Positions 53,050 through 61,042 of a stretch of 64,000 bases of DNA are shown in pieces. Position 1 is the stretch's first letter; every line of letters starts with the position of its first letter. The DNA comes from an uncultured Kiritimatiellota bacterium (GTDB lineage: Bacteria > Verrucomicrobiota > Kiritimatiellia > RFP12 > UBA1067), in NCBI GenBank assembly GCA_934635385.1, contig CAKTZI010000013.1:1-64000 (forward strand), read 5' to 3'. The position numbers and the translations under genes were made by a program. The notes under the pieces are model-generated. The model ran no database searches. It was given only the letters and a program-made list of their open reading frames with translations, and had not been told where the DNA came from.

Positions 53050-55245
53050 CTACTGTGCGGACGGCGGTGCCGCCAGCCGCTCGGCGAGGGACGTGCGGCG
53101 CTCGCGCACGGTGTTCGTCTTGATCGCCTGGTCGATCGCGTAGGGCACGCCCATCAGCAGCACGAGCCGCTTGCCGCGCGTGATCGCCGTGTAGAGCAGG
53201 TTGCGCTGCAGCATCACGTAGTGCTGCGTATGAATCAGCACGATGACGGCCGGATACTCGCTGCCCTGCGACTTGTGGATCGTCATCGCATAGGCGAGCA
53301 CAAGCTCGTCGAGGTCGCCCGCGTCGTACTTCACGGGCTTGCCGTCGAAGAGGACGACGAGCGAACGGTCTTCGGCACTCACCGACTGCACGAAGCCGAC
53401 GTCGCCGTTGAAGACGTCCTTGTCGTAGTTGTTGCGCAGCTGCATCACGCGGTCGCCGACGCGGAAGAGCGTGCCACCGCGCTTCACGGCGTCGCCGGAC
53501 GGGTTGAGGGCCTTCTGTAGCTCGACGTTGAGGTTGTCCGTGCCCAGCACGTTCTTGCGCATGGGCGTCAGCACCTGCACGTCCCGCAGGGGATCCATCC
53601 CGAACTTGCGCGGGATGCGCGTCGTCATGAACTCGATCGCGCGCCTGAGGCAGAGCTCGGGATCCTCACAGCGGACGAAGTAGAAGTCGCTTTCGCCGTG
53701 CGCGATCTCCAGCGGCTCGCCCGCGTTCACGTGATGCGCGTTCTTGACGATGAGCCCCGTCGTGTCCTGGCGGAAGATGAAGTCAAGCCGCGTCGCCGGC
53801 AGCGCGCGCGACTTGATGAGGTCACCCAAGACCGAGCCGGGGCCGACGGACGGCAGCTGGTCGGTGTCGCCGACCCAGACGACGGTCGCCGTGTCGGGAA
53901 TCGCCTTCAGCAGCTCGCACGCGAGCTTCACGTCGATCATCGACGTCTCGTCGAAGACGAAGACGTCCCCTTCCAGCGGATTCTCCGCGTCGAACGTGAA
54001 ACGATTCGTGACGGGGTTCCACTTCAGGAGACGGTGGATCGTCTGTGCGGGCGCGCCGACCGATTCCGTCATCCGCTTCGCGGCGCGTCCCGTCGGCGCG
54101 GCCAGCACAATCTTCAGCCGCTTCGCGGAGAAGATCTCGACCAGCGCGCGGATGATCGTCGTCTTGCCGACGCCCGGCCCGCCCGTGATGATCGAGAACT
54201 TCGACGACAGCGAATGGACGAGCGCCTCGCGCTGCCTCTCGGCGAGCTCGAAGCGCTGGCGCGCCTGCCACCAGGCGATGGCCTTCTCCGGGGCGAACGC
54301 GGCGAAGGAGCGCGGCGCGTCGAGGATCGCCCGCACGCGCGCGGCGACGTCGCGCTCGGAGTAGTAGAGCGACTTCAGGTAGATCCGCCGCGCGTCGGCG
54401 GCGTTCCCCGTGTCCTGGAAGACGACGCGCCCCTCGTCGATCTCCGTGCGCAGGGCGTCCGCAAGGATCTCCAGCGGAATTTCCGTCAGCTCGTGCGCAT
54501 GCAGCAGGAGGTCGTTCTCGAACGTCCAGCAGTGCCCGCCCGTCTCGGCCTCCGTCTCCAGCGTGTAGCTGATCGACGCGCGCGCGCGGAGCGGCGAGTC
54601 CTTCGGGATGCCGACCGAGAGCGCGATCTTGTCCGCCGTCGCAAAGCCGATGCCCCAGATGTCGCGGCAGAGGCGGTAGGGGTCGGCCTTGACGATGGCG
54701 ATCGCGTCCGGCCCGTACTTGCGCACGATCTTCGTCATCTTCGTGATCGAGATGCCGTAGGTCTGCCCGAAGATGAGGTTCTCGCGCATCGACTCGTTCG
54801 CATGCCAGCTCGCGCGGATCTGCCGGATCTTCGCCGCGCCCAGCTTCGGCACTTCGGAGAGCCGCGCCGACTGGTACTGCAGGACGTGCATCGTGTCCTC
54901 GCCAAACGTCGCGACGATGCGCTGGGCGAGAACGGGCCCGATGCCCTTGATGAGGCCGGAGGCGAGATAGCGCTCGACGCCCTTCAGCGAGCGCGGCGCG
55001 ATGCAGGTCAGCGTGTCGGCCTTGAACTGGCGGCCATGCACCTTGTCCGTCACCCACTGGCCCTCGGCCTTGACGTCCTCACCCTCCCAGACGGCCTGCG
55101 TGCGCCCGACGACCGTGATCTCCGGGTTGCGCGCAAGCTCGAACTCGCTCGGCGTCTCGACGTGCAGGACGGTGTAGCCGTTCTCGTCGTTGTGGTAGAC
55201 GACGGACTTGATCGTCCCTTCGACGGTCTCGCGCCCGTCCGGCAT
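53050..55245 (-). CDS. recD2: ATP-dependent helicase RecD2
   Basis: 5'-3' DNA helicase of the RecD-like SF1 group that acts without RecBC. 731 aa. The long N-terminal region (1-330) has an OB-like start (VEGTIKSVVYHNDENGYTVL) and helix-hairpin-helix segments (LIKGIGPVLAQRIVATFG, IWGIGFATADKIA). Helicase motifs are Walker A GGPGVGKTT (355-363), VFVFDETSMID, WVGDTDQLPSVGPGSV, LDFIFRQ and AMTIHKSQGSEYP. The ATG at 55245 overlaps the thrC stop by one base (TGATG), so the two genes are coupled; no functional link is evident. Confidence 0.95.
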   Translation of the reverse strand: MPDGRETVEGTIKSVVYHNDENGYTVLHVETPSEFELARNPEITVVGRTQAVWEGEDVKAEGQWVTDKVHGRQFKADTLTCIAPRSLKGVERYLASGLIKGIGPVLAQRIVATFGEDTMHVLQYQSARLSEVPKLGAAKIRQIRASWHANESMRENLIFGQTYGISITKMTKIVRKYGPDAIAIVKADPYRLCRDIWGIGFATADKIALSVGIPKDSPLRARASISYTLETEAETGGHCWTFENDLLLHAHELTEIPLEILADALRTEIDEGRVVFQDTGNAADARRIYLKSLYYSERDVAARVRAILDAPRSFAAFAPEKAIAWWQARQRFELAERQREALVHSLSSKFSIITGGPGVGKTTIIRALVEIFSAKRLKIVLAAPTGRAAKRMTESVGAPAQTIHRLLKWNPVTNRFTFDAENPLEGDVFVFDETSMIDVKLACELLKAIPDTATVVWVGDTDQLPSVGPGSVLGDLIKSRALPATRLDFIFRQDTTGLIVKNAHHVNAGEPLEIAHGESDFYFVRCEDPELCLRRAIEFMTTRIPRKFGMDPLRDVQVLTPMRKNVLGTDNLNVELQKALNPSGDAVKRGGTLFRVGDRVMQLRNNYDKDVFNGDVGFVQSVSAEDRSLVVLFDGKPVKYDAGDLDELVLAYAMTIHKSQGSEYPAVIVLIHTQHYVMLQRNLLYTAITRGKRLVLLMGVPYAIDQAIKTNTVRERRTSLAERLAAPPSAQ

Positions 55246-56663
55246 CAGAAGAGATCGCGCACGGCCTGGTCGATGGCCGCGACGTCGCAGACCTTCGTCT
55301 GGGCGATCGGCAGCCTCTCCAGGTCGCGGAAGGACGGCGGCGGGTCGGTTAGGACGTCCGCGCCGAACGCGCGGCGGCACGTCTCGGGGAACTTGTACGG
55401 CGTCGCCGTCGCCGCGACGACGCACGGCGCGCCCTCCTTCGGATAGCCCAGCTTCTTCGCGACGAACGTCGCGACGGCCGTGTGCGGATCGAGCAGGTAG
55501 CCCGCCGTCTCGCGCATCCGGCGCATTTCGGCCTCCGTCTCCTCCGGCGTCGCGACGCCGCCTTCGAAGTCGGCGAAGAGCCGCGCCTTCGCCGCGTCGT
55601 TCAGCTCGTAGCGGCCCTTCGTCTCCAGGTCGTCCATGAGCCGCGCGACCTCGGCGCAGTCGCCGTCGTTCAGCATCCACAGGAGGCGTTCGACGTTCGA
55701 GCTCTTGCGGATGTCCATCGACGGCGAGTTCGTGACCGTGAACGTCGGGCCCGGATCGTACACGCCCGTCTTCACGAAGCGCGCCAGGACGTCGTTCACG
55801 TTCGAGGCGACGACGAGCTTCCGGATCGGCGTGCCGAGCCGCTTCGCGTAGTACGCCGCGAGGATGTTGCCGAAGTTGCCGGACGGCACGACGACATCAA
55901 AGGAAATTGACGAATGGTCGAATGACCGAATCGTCGAATCGTTTCGCTGGAGCAGTTTCGCGCCGGCGAGGACGTAGTAGGCGATCTGCGGCACGAGCCG
56001 CCCCGTGTTGATCGAGTTCGCGGACGAGAGCGTGACGCCGTGCGCGGCGGCCTCGGCGTTGATCTTCGCGTCGGCGAAGATGCGCTTCACGGCGGCCTGC
56101 GCATCGTCGAAGTTGCCGCGAATGCCGACGGCATGCACGTTCGCGTCGGCCGGCGTCGTCATCTGGAGCCGCTGGATCTTCGAGGTGCCCGTCGCCGGAT
56201 AGAACACGATGATCTCCGTGCCGTCGACGCCCGCGAAGCCCTGCATCGCCGCCGAGCCCGTGTCGCCCGACGTCGCCGTCAGGATGAGGACGCGCTTGCC
56301 CGCCGCCGCGTGCTTCATGAAGACCGGCAGCATCGAGAGTGCGACGTCCTTGAACGCCCCCGTCTTGCCGTGGAAAAGCTCAAGGATGTGCAGACCGTCC
56401 TTCTCGACGAGCGGAATCGGGTCTTCTGCCGGGAAGCGTGCGCAGAGGCGATCCGCCGCCGCCGTCCGCACCGCCGCCGGCAGGTCGTCGAAGAGCGCGC
56501 CCATGACAAGCTCCTCGGCCGCGCGCAGCGTCTCGGCCTTCTCGATTCCCGCGACCTTCTCCACGGCCGCCGGCACATACAGCCCGCCGTCCGGCGCGAG
56601 CCCCTGAAACACCGTCTCGGCGCTCGTCGCCGCGATGCCCTTGCGTGTCGAAATGTACTTCAT
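55245..56663 (-). CDS. thrC: Threonine synthase
   Basis: PLP enzyme that makes threonine from O-phosphohomoserine. 472 aa. KYISTRKGI at the start, FHGKTGAFKDVALSMLP with the PLP lysine K105, LTATSGDTGSAAMQGFAG, NSINTGRLVPQIAYYV and VPSGNFGNILAAYYAKRLG. Between LLQ and DVVVPSG (residues about 241-254) the peptide RNDSTIRSFDHSSIS comes from a coding repeat at 55903-55941. ATG 56663 is the family start; the promoter is at 56692. recD2 is coupled downstream. Confidence 0.95.
   Translation of the reverse strand: MKYISTRKGIAATSAETVFQGLAPDGGLYVPAAVEKVAGIEKAETLRAAEELVMGALFDDLPAAVRTAAADRLCARFPAEDPIPLVEKDGLHILELFHGKTGAFKDVALSMLPVFMKHAAAGKRVLILTATSGDTGSAAMQGFAGVDGTEIIVFYPATGTSKIQRLQMTTPADANVHAVGIRGNFDDAQAAVKRIFADAKINAEAAAHGVTLSSANSINTGRLVPQIAYYVLAGAKLLQRNDSTIRSFDHSSISFDVVVPSGNFGNILAAYYAKRLGTPIRKLVVASNVNDVLARFVKTGVYDPGPTFTVTNSPSMDIRKSSNVERLLWMLNDGDCAEVARLMDDLETKGRYELNDAAKARLFADFEGGVATPEETEAEMRRMRETAGYLLDPHTAVATFVAKKLGYPKEGAPCVVAATATPYKFPETCRRAFGADVLTDPPPSFRDLERLPIAQTKVCDVAAIDQAVRDLF
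55903..55941. repeat. Coding repeat element in thrC (single arm, diverged)
   Basis: GGAAATTGACGAATGGTCGA then ATGACCGAATCGTCGAATC on the plus strand. It matches the inverse arm of the rsmB/valS family, with more changes. In frame. Confidence 0.75.
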
Positions 56664-56691
56664 CAGAACGATCCTCTTTCTTGGAACGCGA

Positions 56692-56700
56692 ATTATACCA
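56692..56700 (-). promoter_or_regulatory. Extended -10 promoter of thrC-recD2
   Basis: TGGTATAAT preceded by TTTT; leader about 22 bases. The -35 position reads TCCCCG. Confidence 0.7.
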
Positions 56701-56708
56701 AAACGGCT

Positions 56709-56721
56709 TGCATCCGGGGAT
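56709..56721 (-). terminator. Weak stem-loop after the 581-aa unknown gene
   Basis: On the minus strand GCATC-CCCG-GATGC followed after six bases by TTTT. It lies between the stop at 56741 and the thrC promoter, where a terminator would be expected. Five base pairs only. Confidence 0.35.
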
Positions 56722-56740
56722 GCCCAGGCGAATCGCGGAG

Positions 56741-58486
56741 TCACGCCTGCCCGGCCACGCGGACGCGGCTCACGAAGTCGCCGATGCGGCGGTTCGTGCC
56801 GTCCGGCTCGACGCGGAAGCTGTACTGCGCCTCGATGTGCGCGTCCGGCATGCTGCTGTACGTCATGACGAGCGCGCCGTCGTCCTCGCGGCGGATGTCG
56901 ACCTGCGCCTGCATGTGCTCGCCGCCCACGCCGACGAGCGTCATGAACGGCCCGAAGCCCGCCTGCGTGAGACCCATGAACATCACCTTGCGCTGGGTCG
57001 GCGTGATCTGCTGCCCGAAGAGCGCGTCCATCTGCCCGATGAAGTCGCGCGTCATCGGCTCCGCCTGGTCAAGATGACCCTCAAGCGGCCGGAAGTCGGC
57101 CTCGTGAGCCGCGTCCCCGTTCCGCGCGCGGATGACCGGGAACTGCCGCCGGAAGTCGAGTGTCAGCTGATTGACGAGATCCTGTTCCGTCTTCAGGCAG
57201 GCGTCCTCGACATTGTAGAGCGGCATGTCCGCCACATAGTCGCGCCGCACGTCCGGGACGAACTTCGGATCCTTCAGCACGCGGCGCACGGCCGGCGTGA
57301 AGGCCGCACCGTTCAGGACGTCCGCCGCCAGCCCGGTGGCGAGCAGGGAGTCAAGCGTCTGCCGACGCATCTCCGGCGCGCCCTGCCGGTCCCGGATCGT
57401 CACCACCTGCTGCTTCAGGCGCGCGACAAAGGCGTCCGTGAACGCCCGCGTCCCCAGGACGCCGGCCGCGCCCTTCGGCGCATGCTCGCCAAAGCAGCAT
57501 TTCCACACCGTCGCGCCCGTCAGGCGTCCTTCCGGCTGTCGCGCGCGCATCGCGGGCATCTTCTCGGAGACGAGCGACAGGGCGACGCCCATGTACCACG
57601 ACGCGCTGGAGTCGGCGTTTTCCAGCAGTCCGACGGCAACGTCCGCGCGATCCGCCTGCTCCTGCGACGGCGCACCCGAAAGGAAGACCGCGCTCTGTAT
57701 CCACCGGTTGATATTTTGCCGCTGCGTCACCAGGTGATGCGAATCGAGGCCAAACGCCTGCAGCGTGACGATCAGGTGCTTCGACGTGAAGTCGCGGATG
57801 GAGGCCGCAAGGTCGTCCGCCGACGGCAGCGGACGCCCGTCGGCGCGCCGCGCGTCCAGGTCTCGCCGGATGAGATCCTGCAGGAACGCCGTCTGCCGCG
57901 CGTTCAGCGTGACGCCCGGCTTGCCGTCCGCCGGATGCGCAAGATCCGGAACGGCGGCCGCAACCGCGTCCGAAACGTGCAGGTTGTAGTCGACGGCCGC
58001 GAAAGTCGTGTCGATCTTGCGCGAAGAGAGGGCGCGCGCATCGCCCGCGCGCAGCTCCTGCCAGGCGTCGAAGCCCGTCGCCTCGTCGATCGTGCTGATG
58101 ACCTTCGCGACGACCTTGCGGTCGAGGAGCTTGGGCGTCGCGATCGGCTGCCCGGTTGCGTCCATGCCGAGTTCGCTGCGGACGGACGCAAGCGCCTTGT
58201 CGAGCTTCGCCTGCGCCGCCGCGTCCGCACCGGGCTGGGCGGCGAGCAGCGCCGTCGCAATGCCCGACAGCTGCGCGCGCAGGGCGTCGCAGCTCGCCCG
58301 CATCTCGGCGGACGGCGTGCCGCCGCGCTCGCGCCAGTGCGTGTTGAACTTCACGACGCGGCCGTCCAGAAGGCCGATGTTGCCCTTGCCGCCGGACGTC
58401 TTCTCCGTCCGCCCCGAGCCGTACGCCAGCTTCGCGATCTGCGCGAGCGCGTCCTGGTTGCCGAGTCCTCTGATGTCGATTGCCAT
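56741..58486 (-). CDS. Large hypothetical protein, no recognised family
   Basis: 581 aa, without signal peptide or membrane helix. The start MAIDIRGLGNQDALAQIAKL at 58486 has AAGGAGACGACGG upstream. Residues about 30-60 contain SGGKGNIGLLDGRVVKFNTH, a Gly-rich beta-hairpin-like stretch; the middle (70-500) is helical with many Ala, Arg and Asp; the last 75 residues (FGPFMTLVGVGGEHMQAQVD and after) are beta-rich. The overall look, an apparently cytosolic multi-helical protein with an ordered C-terminal beta part, would fit a secreted effector or a phage-derived protein, but nothing shows this directly. Codon usage and GC are like the neighbours. It follows mazG by 90 bases and may have its own, unseen promoter. 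Confidence 0.75.
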   Translation of the reverse strand: MAIDIRGLGNQDALAQIAKLAYGSGRTEKTSGGKGNIGLLDGRVVKFNTHWRERGGTPSAEMRASCDALRAQLSGIATALLAAQPGADAAAQAKLDKALASVRSELGMDATGQPIATPKLLDRKVVAKVISTIDEATGFDAWQELRAGDARALSSRKIDTTFAAVDYNLHVSDAVAAAVPDLAHPADGKPGVTLNARQTAFLQDLIRRDLDARRADGRPLPSADDLAASIRDFTSKHLIVTLQAFGLDSHHLVTQRQNINRWIQSAVFLSGAPSQEQADRADVAVGLLENADSSASWYMGVALSLVSEKMPAMRARQPEGRLTGATVWKCCFGEHAPKGAAGVLGTRAFTDAFVARLKQQVVTIRDRQGAPEMRRQTLDSLLATGLAADVLNGAAFTPAVRRVLKDPKFVPDVRRDYVADMPLYNVEDACLKTEQDLVNQLTLDFRRQFPVIRARNGDAAHEADFRPLEGHLDQAEPMTRDFIGQMDALFGQQITPTQRKVMFMGLTQAGFGPFMTLVGVGGEHMQAQVDIRREDDGALVMTYSSMPDAHIEAQYSFRVEPDGTNRRIGDFVSRVRVAGQA

Positions 58487-58576
58487 GTCCGTCGTCTCCT
58501 TCCGTTTTTCTCGTCTACGCACGCCCCGACATGAGGTTACGCGGTCGCGCGCGCCCTGCGGGATTGGCGCGAGGTC

Positions 58577-59230
58577 TCAGTCCCCGGCCGTCCGCCTCTT
58601 TTCGGACTCGAATGCGCGGAAGCGCGCGGCGAACGCCGCCGTCGCCTTTTCGAGCGCGGCCTCGGAGTCGACGCCTTGCGCGGCGATCGACTTCACGACG
58701 CGCAGCAGGAACTCGCCGGGGTCGCCCTCGATCGCGACGGGTTTCAAATCTTCCTCGTAGCCGATGCGCTTGGCCTTCTCCATCGTCCGCCGCGCCTTGA
58801 GCAGCGCCGGCAGCGTCGGCGGCACGCCGTCGAGTGCCGAGTGCCGCGCCTCCTTCTTGTGCTCCTGCTGCTTGATGCGCTCCCAGTTCTTCAGCACGGT
58901 CGCCGGATCGTCGGCCTTCACATTGCCGAAGACGTGCGGATGGCGGTGGACGAGCTTGTCCGCAATCGCGTTCGCCACGTCGTCGAAGGTGAATTCGCCC
59001 GCCTGCTCGGCCATGACCGACTGGAACATGACCTGCAGCAGCACGTCGCCCAGCTCCTCGATGTGGTTCGCCTTGTCCTCCGGCCTGTCCATCGCCGCGA
59101 GCAGCTCGTACGTCTCCTCCAGCACACAGGGCTTGAGGGTTTCCAGCGTCTGGACGCGATCCCACGGGCAGCCCTTTTCGGGGTCCCGCAGCCGCGTCAT
59201 GATCTCATGCAGCCGTTCGATTCCGTTCAT
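58577..59230 (-). CDS. mazG: Nucleoside triphosphate pyrophosphohydrolase MazG
   Basis: Hydrolyses NTPs to NMP and pyrophosphate, cleaning the nucleotide pool. 217 aa. MTRLRDPEKGCPWDRVQTLE, CVLEETYELLAAM, HIEELGDVLLQVMFQSVMAE with the EExxE...ExxD magnesium site, and the second-half VHRHPHVFGNVKADD, NWERIKQQEHK are diagnostic. 18 bases after gatA. Confidence 0.94.
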   Translation of the reverse strand: MNGIERLHEIMTRLRDPEKGCPWDRVQTLETLKPCVLEETYELLAAMDRPEDKANHIEELGDVLLQVMFQSVMAEQAGEFTFDDVANAIADKLVHRHPHVFGNVKADDPATVLKNWERIKQQEHKKEARHSALDGVPPTLPALLKARRTMEKAKRIGYEEDLKPVAIEGDPGEFLLRVVKSIAAQGVDSEAALEKATAAFAARFRAFESEKRRTAGD

Positions 59231-59248
59231 GTCGCACGTTCCTTCCGT

Positions 59249-60706
59249 TCAGCGCATCAGGTCCTCGAACGCCTTGGAGATGCGCAGGAGCTTCGCCTCC
59301 TCGAAGCCGCCGCAGATGAACTGGACGCCGACGGGGAGATTCTCCTTCGTGAACCCGGCCGGGACGCTCGCCGCGCACACGCCCGCAAGGGCGGACGGGA
59401 TCGTGTAGAGGTCGTTCAGGTACATCGTGAGCGGATCCTGGTGCGCGCCGAACGCGAACGCCGGCGTCGGCGCGCACGGCGTCAGGAGCGCGTCCACCTG
59501 CGCGAACACCGTGTCGAAGTCGCGCTTGATGAGCGTGCGCACCTTCTGCGCCCGCCCGTAGTAGGCGTCGTAGTAGCCCGACGAGAGCACGTACGTGCCC
59601 ATGATGATGCGCCGCTTCACCTCCGGCCCGAAGCCCTCGGCGCGGCTCTTCGTGTAGAGAGAATAGACGTCCTTCGCAGCCGCGCTGCGGTGGCCGTAGC
59701 GCACGCCGTCGAAGCGCGCGAGGTTCGCGCTCGCCTCCGCCGGGGCGATGATGTAGTAGACTGCCATCGCGTACTCGGTGTGCGGCAGCGAGACGGCCAC
59801 AAGCTCCGCGCCCGCCGCCTCGCACTTCCGGATTGCCGCGTCCGTGAGGCGCTTCACTTCGGGGTCAAGCCCCTTCACGTCAAAGTATTCCTTCGGGAGG
59901 CCGAGCCGCACGCCCTTCAGCGTCGCGCCGTCCAGCGCCGCGCGGTAGTCCGGCACGGGCTCGTCCGGCGTCGTGCCGTCGTGCGCGTCGTGCCCCGCGA
60001 GGGCCTTCAGGAGAATCGCCGCGTCCGTGACGGACTTCGTCATCGGCCCCACCTGGTCGAGCGAGCTCGCGAACGCCGTCACGCCGTAGCGGCTCACGCG
60101 CCCGTAGCTCGGCTTCACGCCGACGCAGTTGCAGAAGCTCGCGGGCTGGCGGATGGAGCCGCCCGTGTCCGTGCCGAGCGCGGCGATGCAGAGGTTGCCG
60201 CCGACCGCCGCCGCCGAGCCGCCCGACGAGCCGCCGGGGACGCGCGTGAGGTCGTAGGGGTTGCGCGTCACGCCAAGCCCCGAATTCTCGGTCGAGGAGC
60301 CCATCGCGAACTCGTCCATGTTGACGCGCCCCGCCGGGATGAAGCCGTGCGCCTTCAGGTTCGCGATGACCGTCGCGTCATACGGCGAGACGTAGCCCTT
60401 CAGGATCTTCGAGGCGCACGTGCAGGGCTGGCCCTTCACGTTGATGAGATCCTTGATCGCGATCGGAACCCCGAAGAAATAATCGGATTTTCGAATCTCC
60501 GAATGATCGAATGACGGACAGCGGCGGTCATCCGCCTCCTTGGCCAACGCAAGGGCCTGTTCCTCGTCAAAAGTCAGGTACGCGCCGATCTTCTCGTTTT
60601 CGGCGTGATAGCGGTCAATGATCGCCTGCGTCAGCTCGACGGACGAGAAATCGCCCTTCGCCAGCCCCTCCTGGACCTCCTGGATGCCAAGTTTGTAAAG
60701 TTCCAT
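59249..60706 (-). CDS. gatA: Glutamyl-tRNA(Gln) amidotransferase subunit A
   Basis: Amidase that releases ammonia from glutamine for conversion of Glu-tRNA(Gln) (or Asp-tRNA(Asn)). 485 aa with the amidase Ser-cisSer-Lys triad: PIAIKD lysine, VPGGSSGGSAAAV and GTDTGGSIRQPASF. Just before GVPIAIKD the peptide RCPSFDHSEIRKSDYFF is longer than in other GatA proteins and coincides with a coding repeat (60476-60514). gatC is 2 bases upstream; gatB is not in the window. Confidence 0.95.
   Translation of the reverse strand: MELYKLGIQEVQEGLAKGDFSSVELTQAIIDRYHAENEKIGAYLTFDEEQALALAKEADDRRCPSFDHSEIRKSDYFFGVPIAIKDLINVKGQPCTCASKILKGYVSPYDATVIANLKAHGFIPAGRVNMDEFAMGSSTENSGLGVTRNPYDLTRVPGGSSGGSAAAVGGNLCIAALGTDTGGSIRQPASFCNCVGVKPSYGRVSRYGVTAFASSLDQVGPMTKSVTDAAILLKALAGHDAHDGTTPDEPVPDYRAALDGATLKGVRLGLPKEYFDVKGLDPEVKRLTDAAIRKCEAAGAELVAVSLPHTEYAMAVYYIIAPAEASANLARFDGVRYGHRSAAAKDVYSLYTKSRAEGFGPEVKRRIIMGTYVLSSGYYDAYYGRAQKVRTLIKRDFDTVFAQVDALLTPCAPTPAFAFGAHQDPLTMYLNDLYTIPSALAGVCAASVPAGFTKENLPVGVQFICGGFEEAKLLRISKAFEDLMR
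60476..60514. repeat. Coding repeat element in gatA (single arm, diverged)
   Basis: GAAATAATCGGATTTTCGAA then TCTCCGAATGATCGAATGA on the plus strand. It shares GAAATAATCG, TCGAAT, CCGAAT and TCGAATGA with the rsmB arm. In frame, residues about 65-77. Confidence 0.72.
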
Positions 60707-60708
60707 GG

Positions 60709-60999
60709 TCAGTTCTCCGCTCCCTCGACGATTTTCGGAAGAAGGAACTCGTCGCCGACGCGCGCCGGCGCATTGCCGAGCGCGACCTCCGCCGGCAGCG
60801 ATTCGCGCACGACGTCTTCGCGGAAGGCGTTGACGAGCGGCCGCCCGTGCATCATCGGCTCGACGCCCTCGACGTCGACCGACGAGATCTTCTCAACGTA
60901 CTGGACGATGTTCTCGAGCTGCGGCTGAAACACCGCCTTCTCCTCGTCCGTCAGTTCCAGCCGCGCGAGTTCCGCGACATAGGCAACGTCAATCTTCAT
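60709..60999 (-). CDS. gatC: Glutamyl-tRNA(Gln) amidotransferase subunit C
   Basis: 96 aa. VAYVAELARLELTDEEKAVF, then FQPQLENIVQYVEKISSVDV and MHGRPLVNAFREDVV are the GatC pattern; the protein clamps GatA and GatB together. First gene of the gatC-gatA-mazG unit, with its promoter about 35 bases upstream. Confidence 0.93.
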   Translation of the reverse strand: MKIDVAYVAELARLELTDEEKAVFQPQLENIVQYVEKISSVDVEGVEPMMHGRPLVNAFREDVVRESLPAEVALGNAPARVGDEFLLPKIVEGAEN

Positions 61000-61033
61000 T
61001 TTTCATTCCAGGTTCGCAATTCAAGGAGTGGAT

Positions 61034-61042
61034 AGTATATCA
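61034..61042 (-). promoter_or_regulatory. Extended -10 promoter of gatC-gatA, overlapping the pbpC stop codon
   Basis: TGATATACT preceded by TTTTT. Its TGA is the stop codon of pbpC. Leader about 27 bases with GGAATG. Confidence 0.68.
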
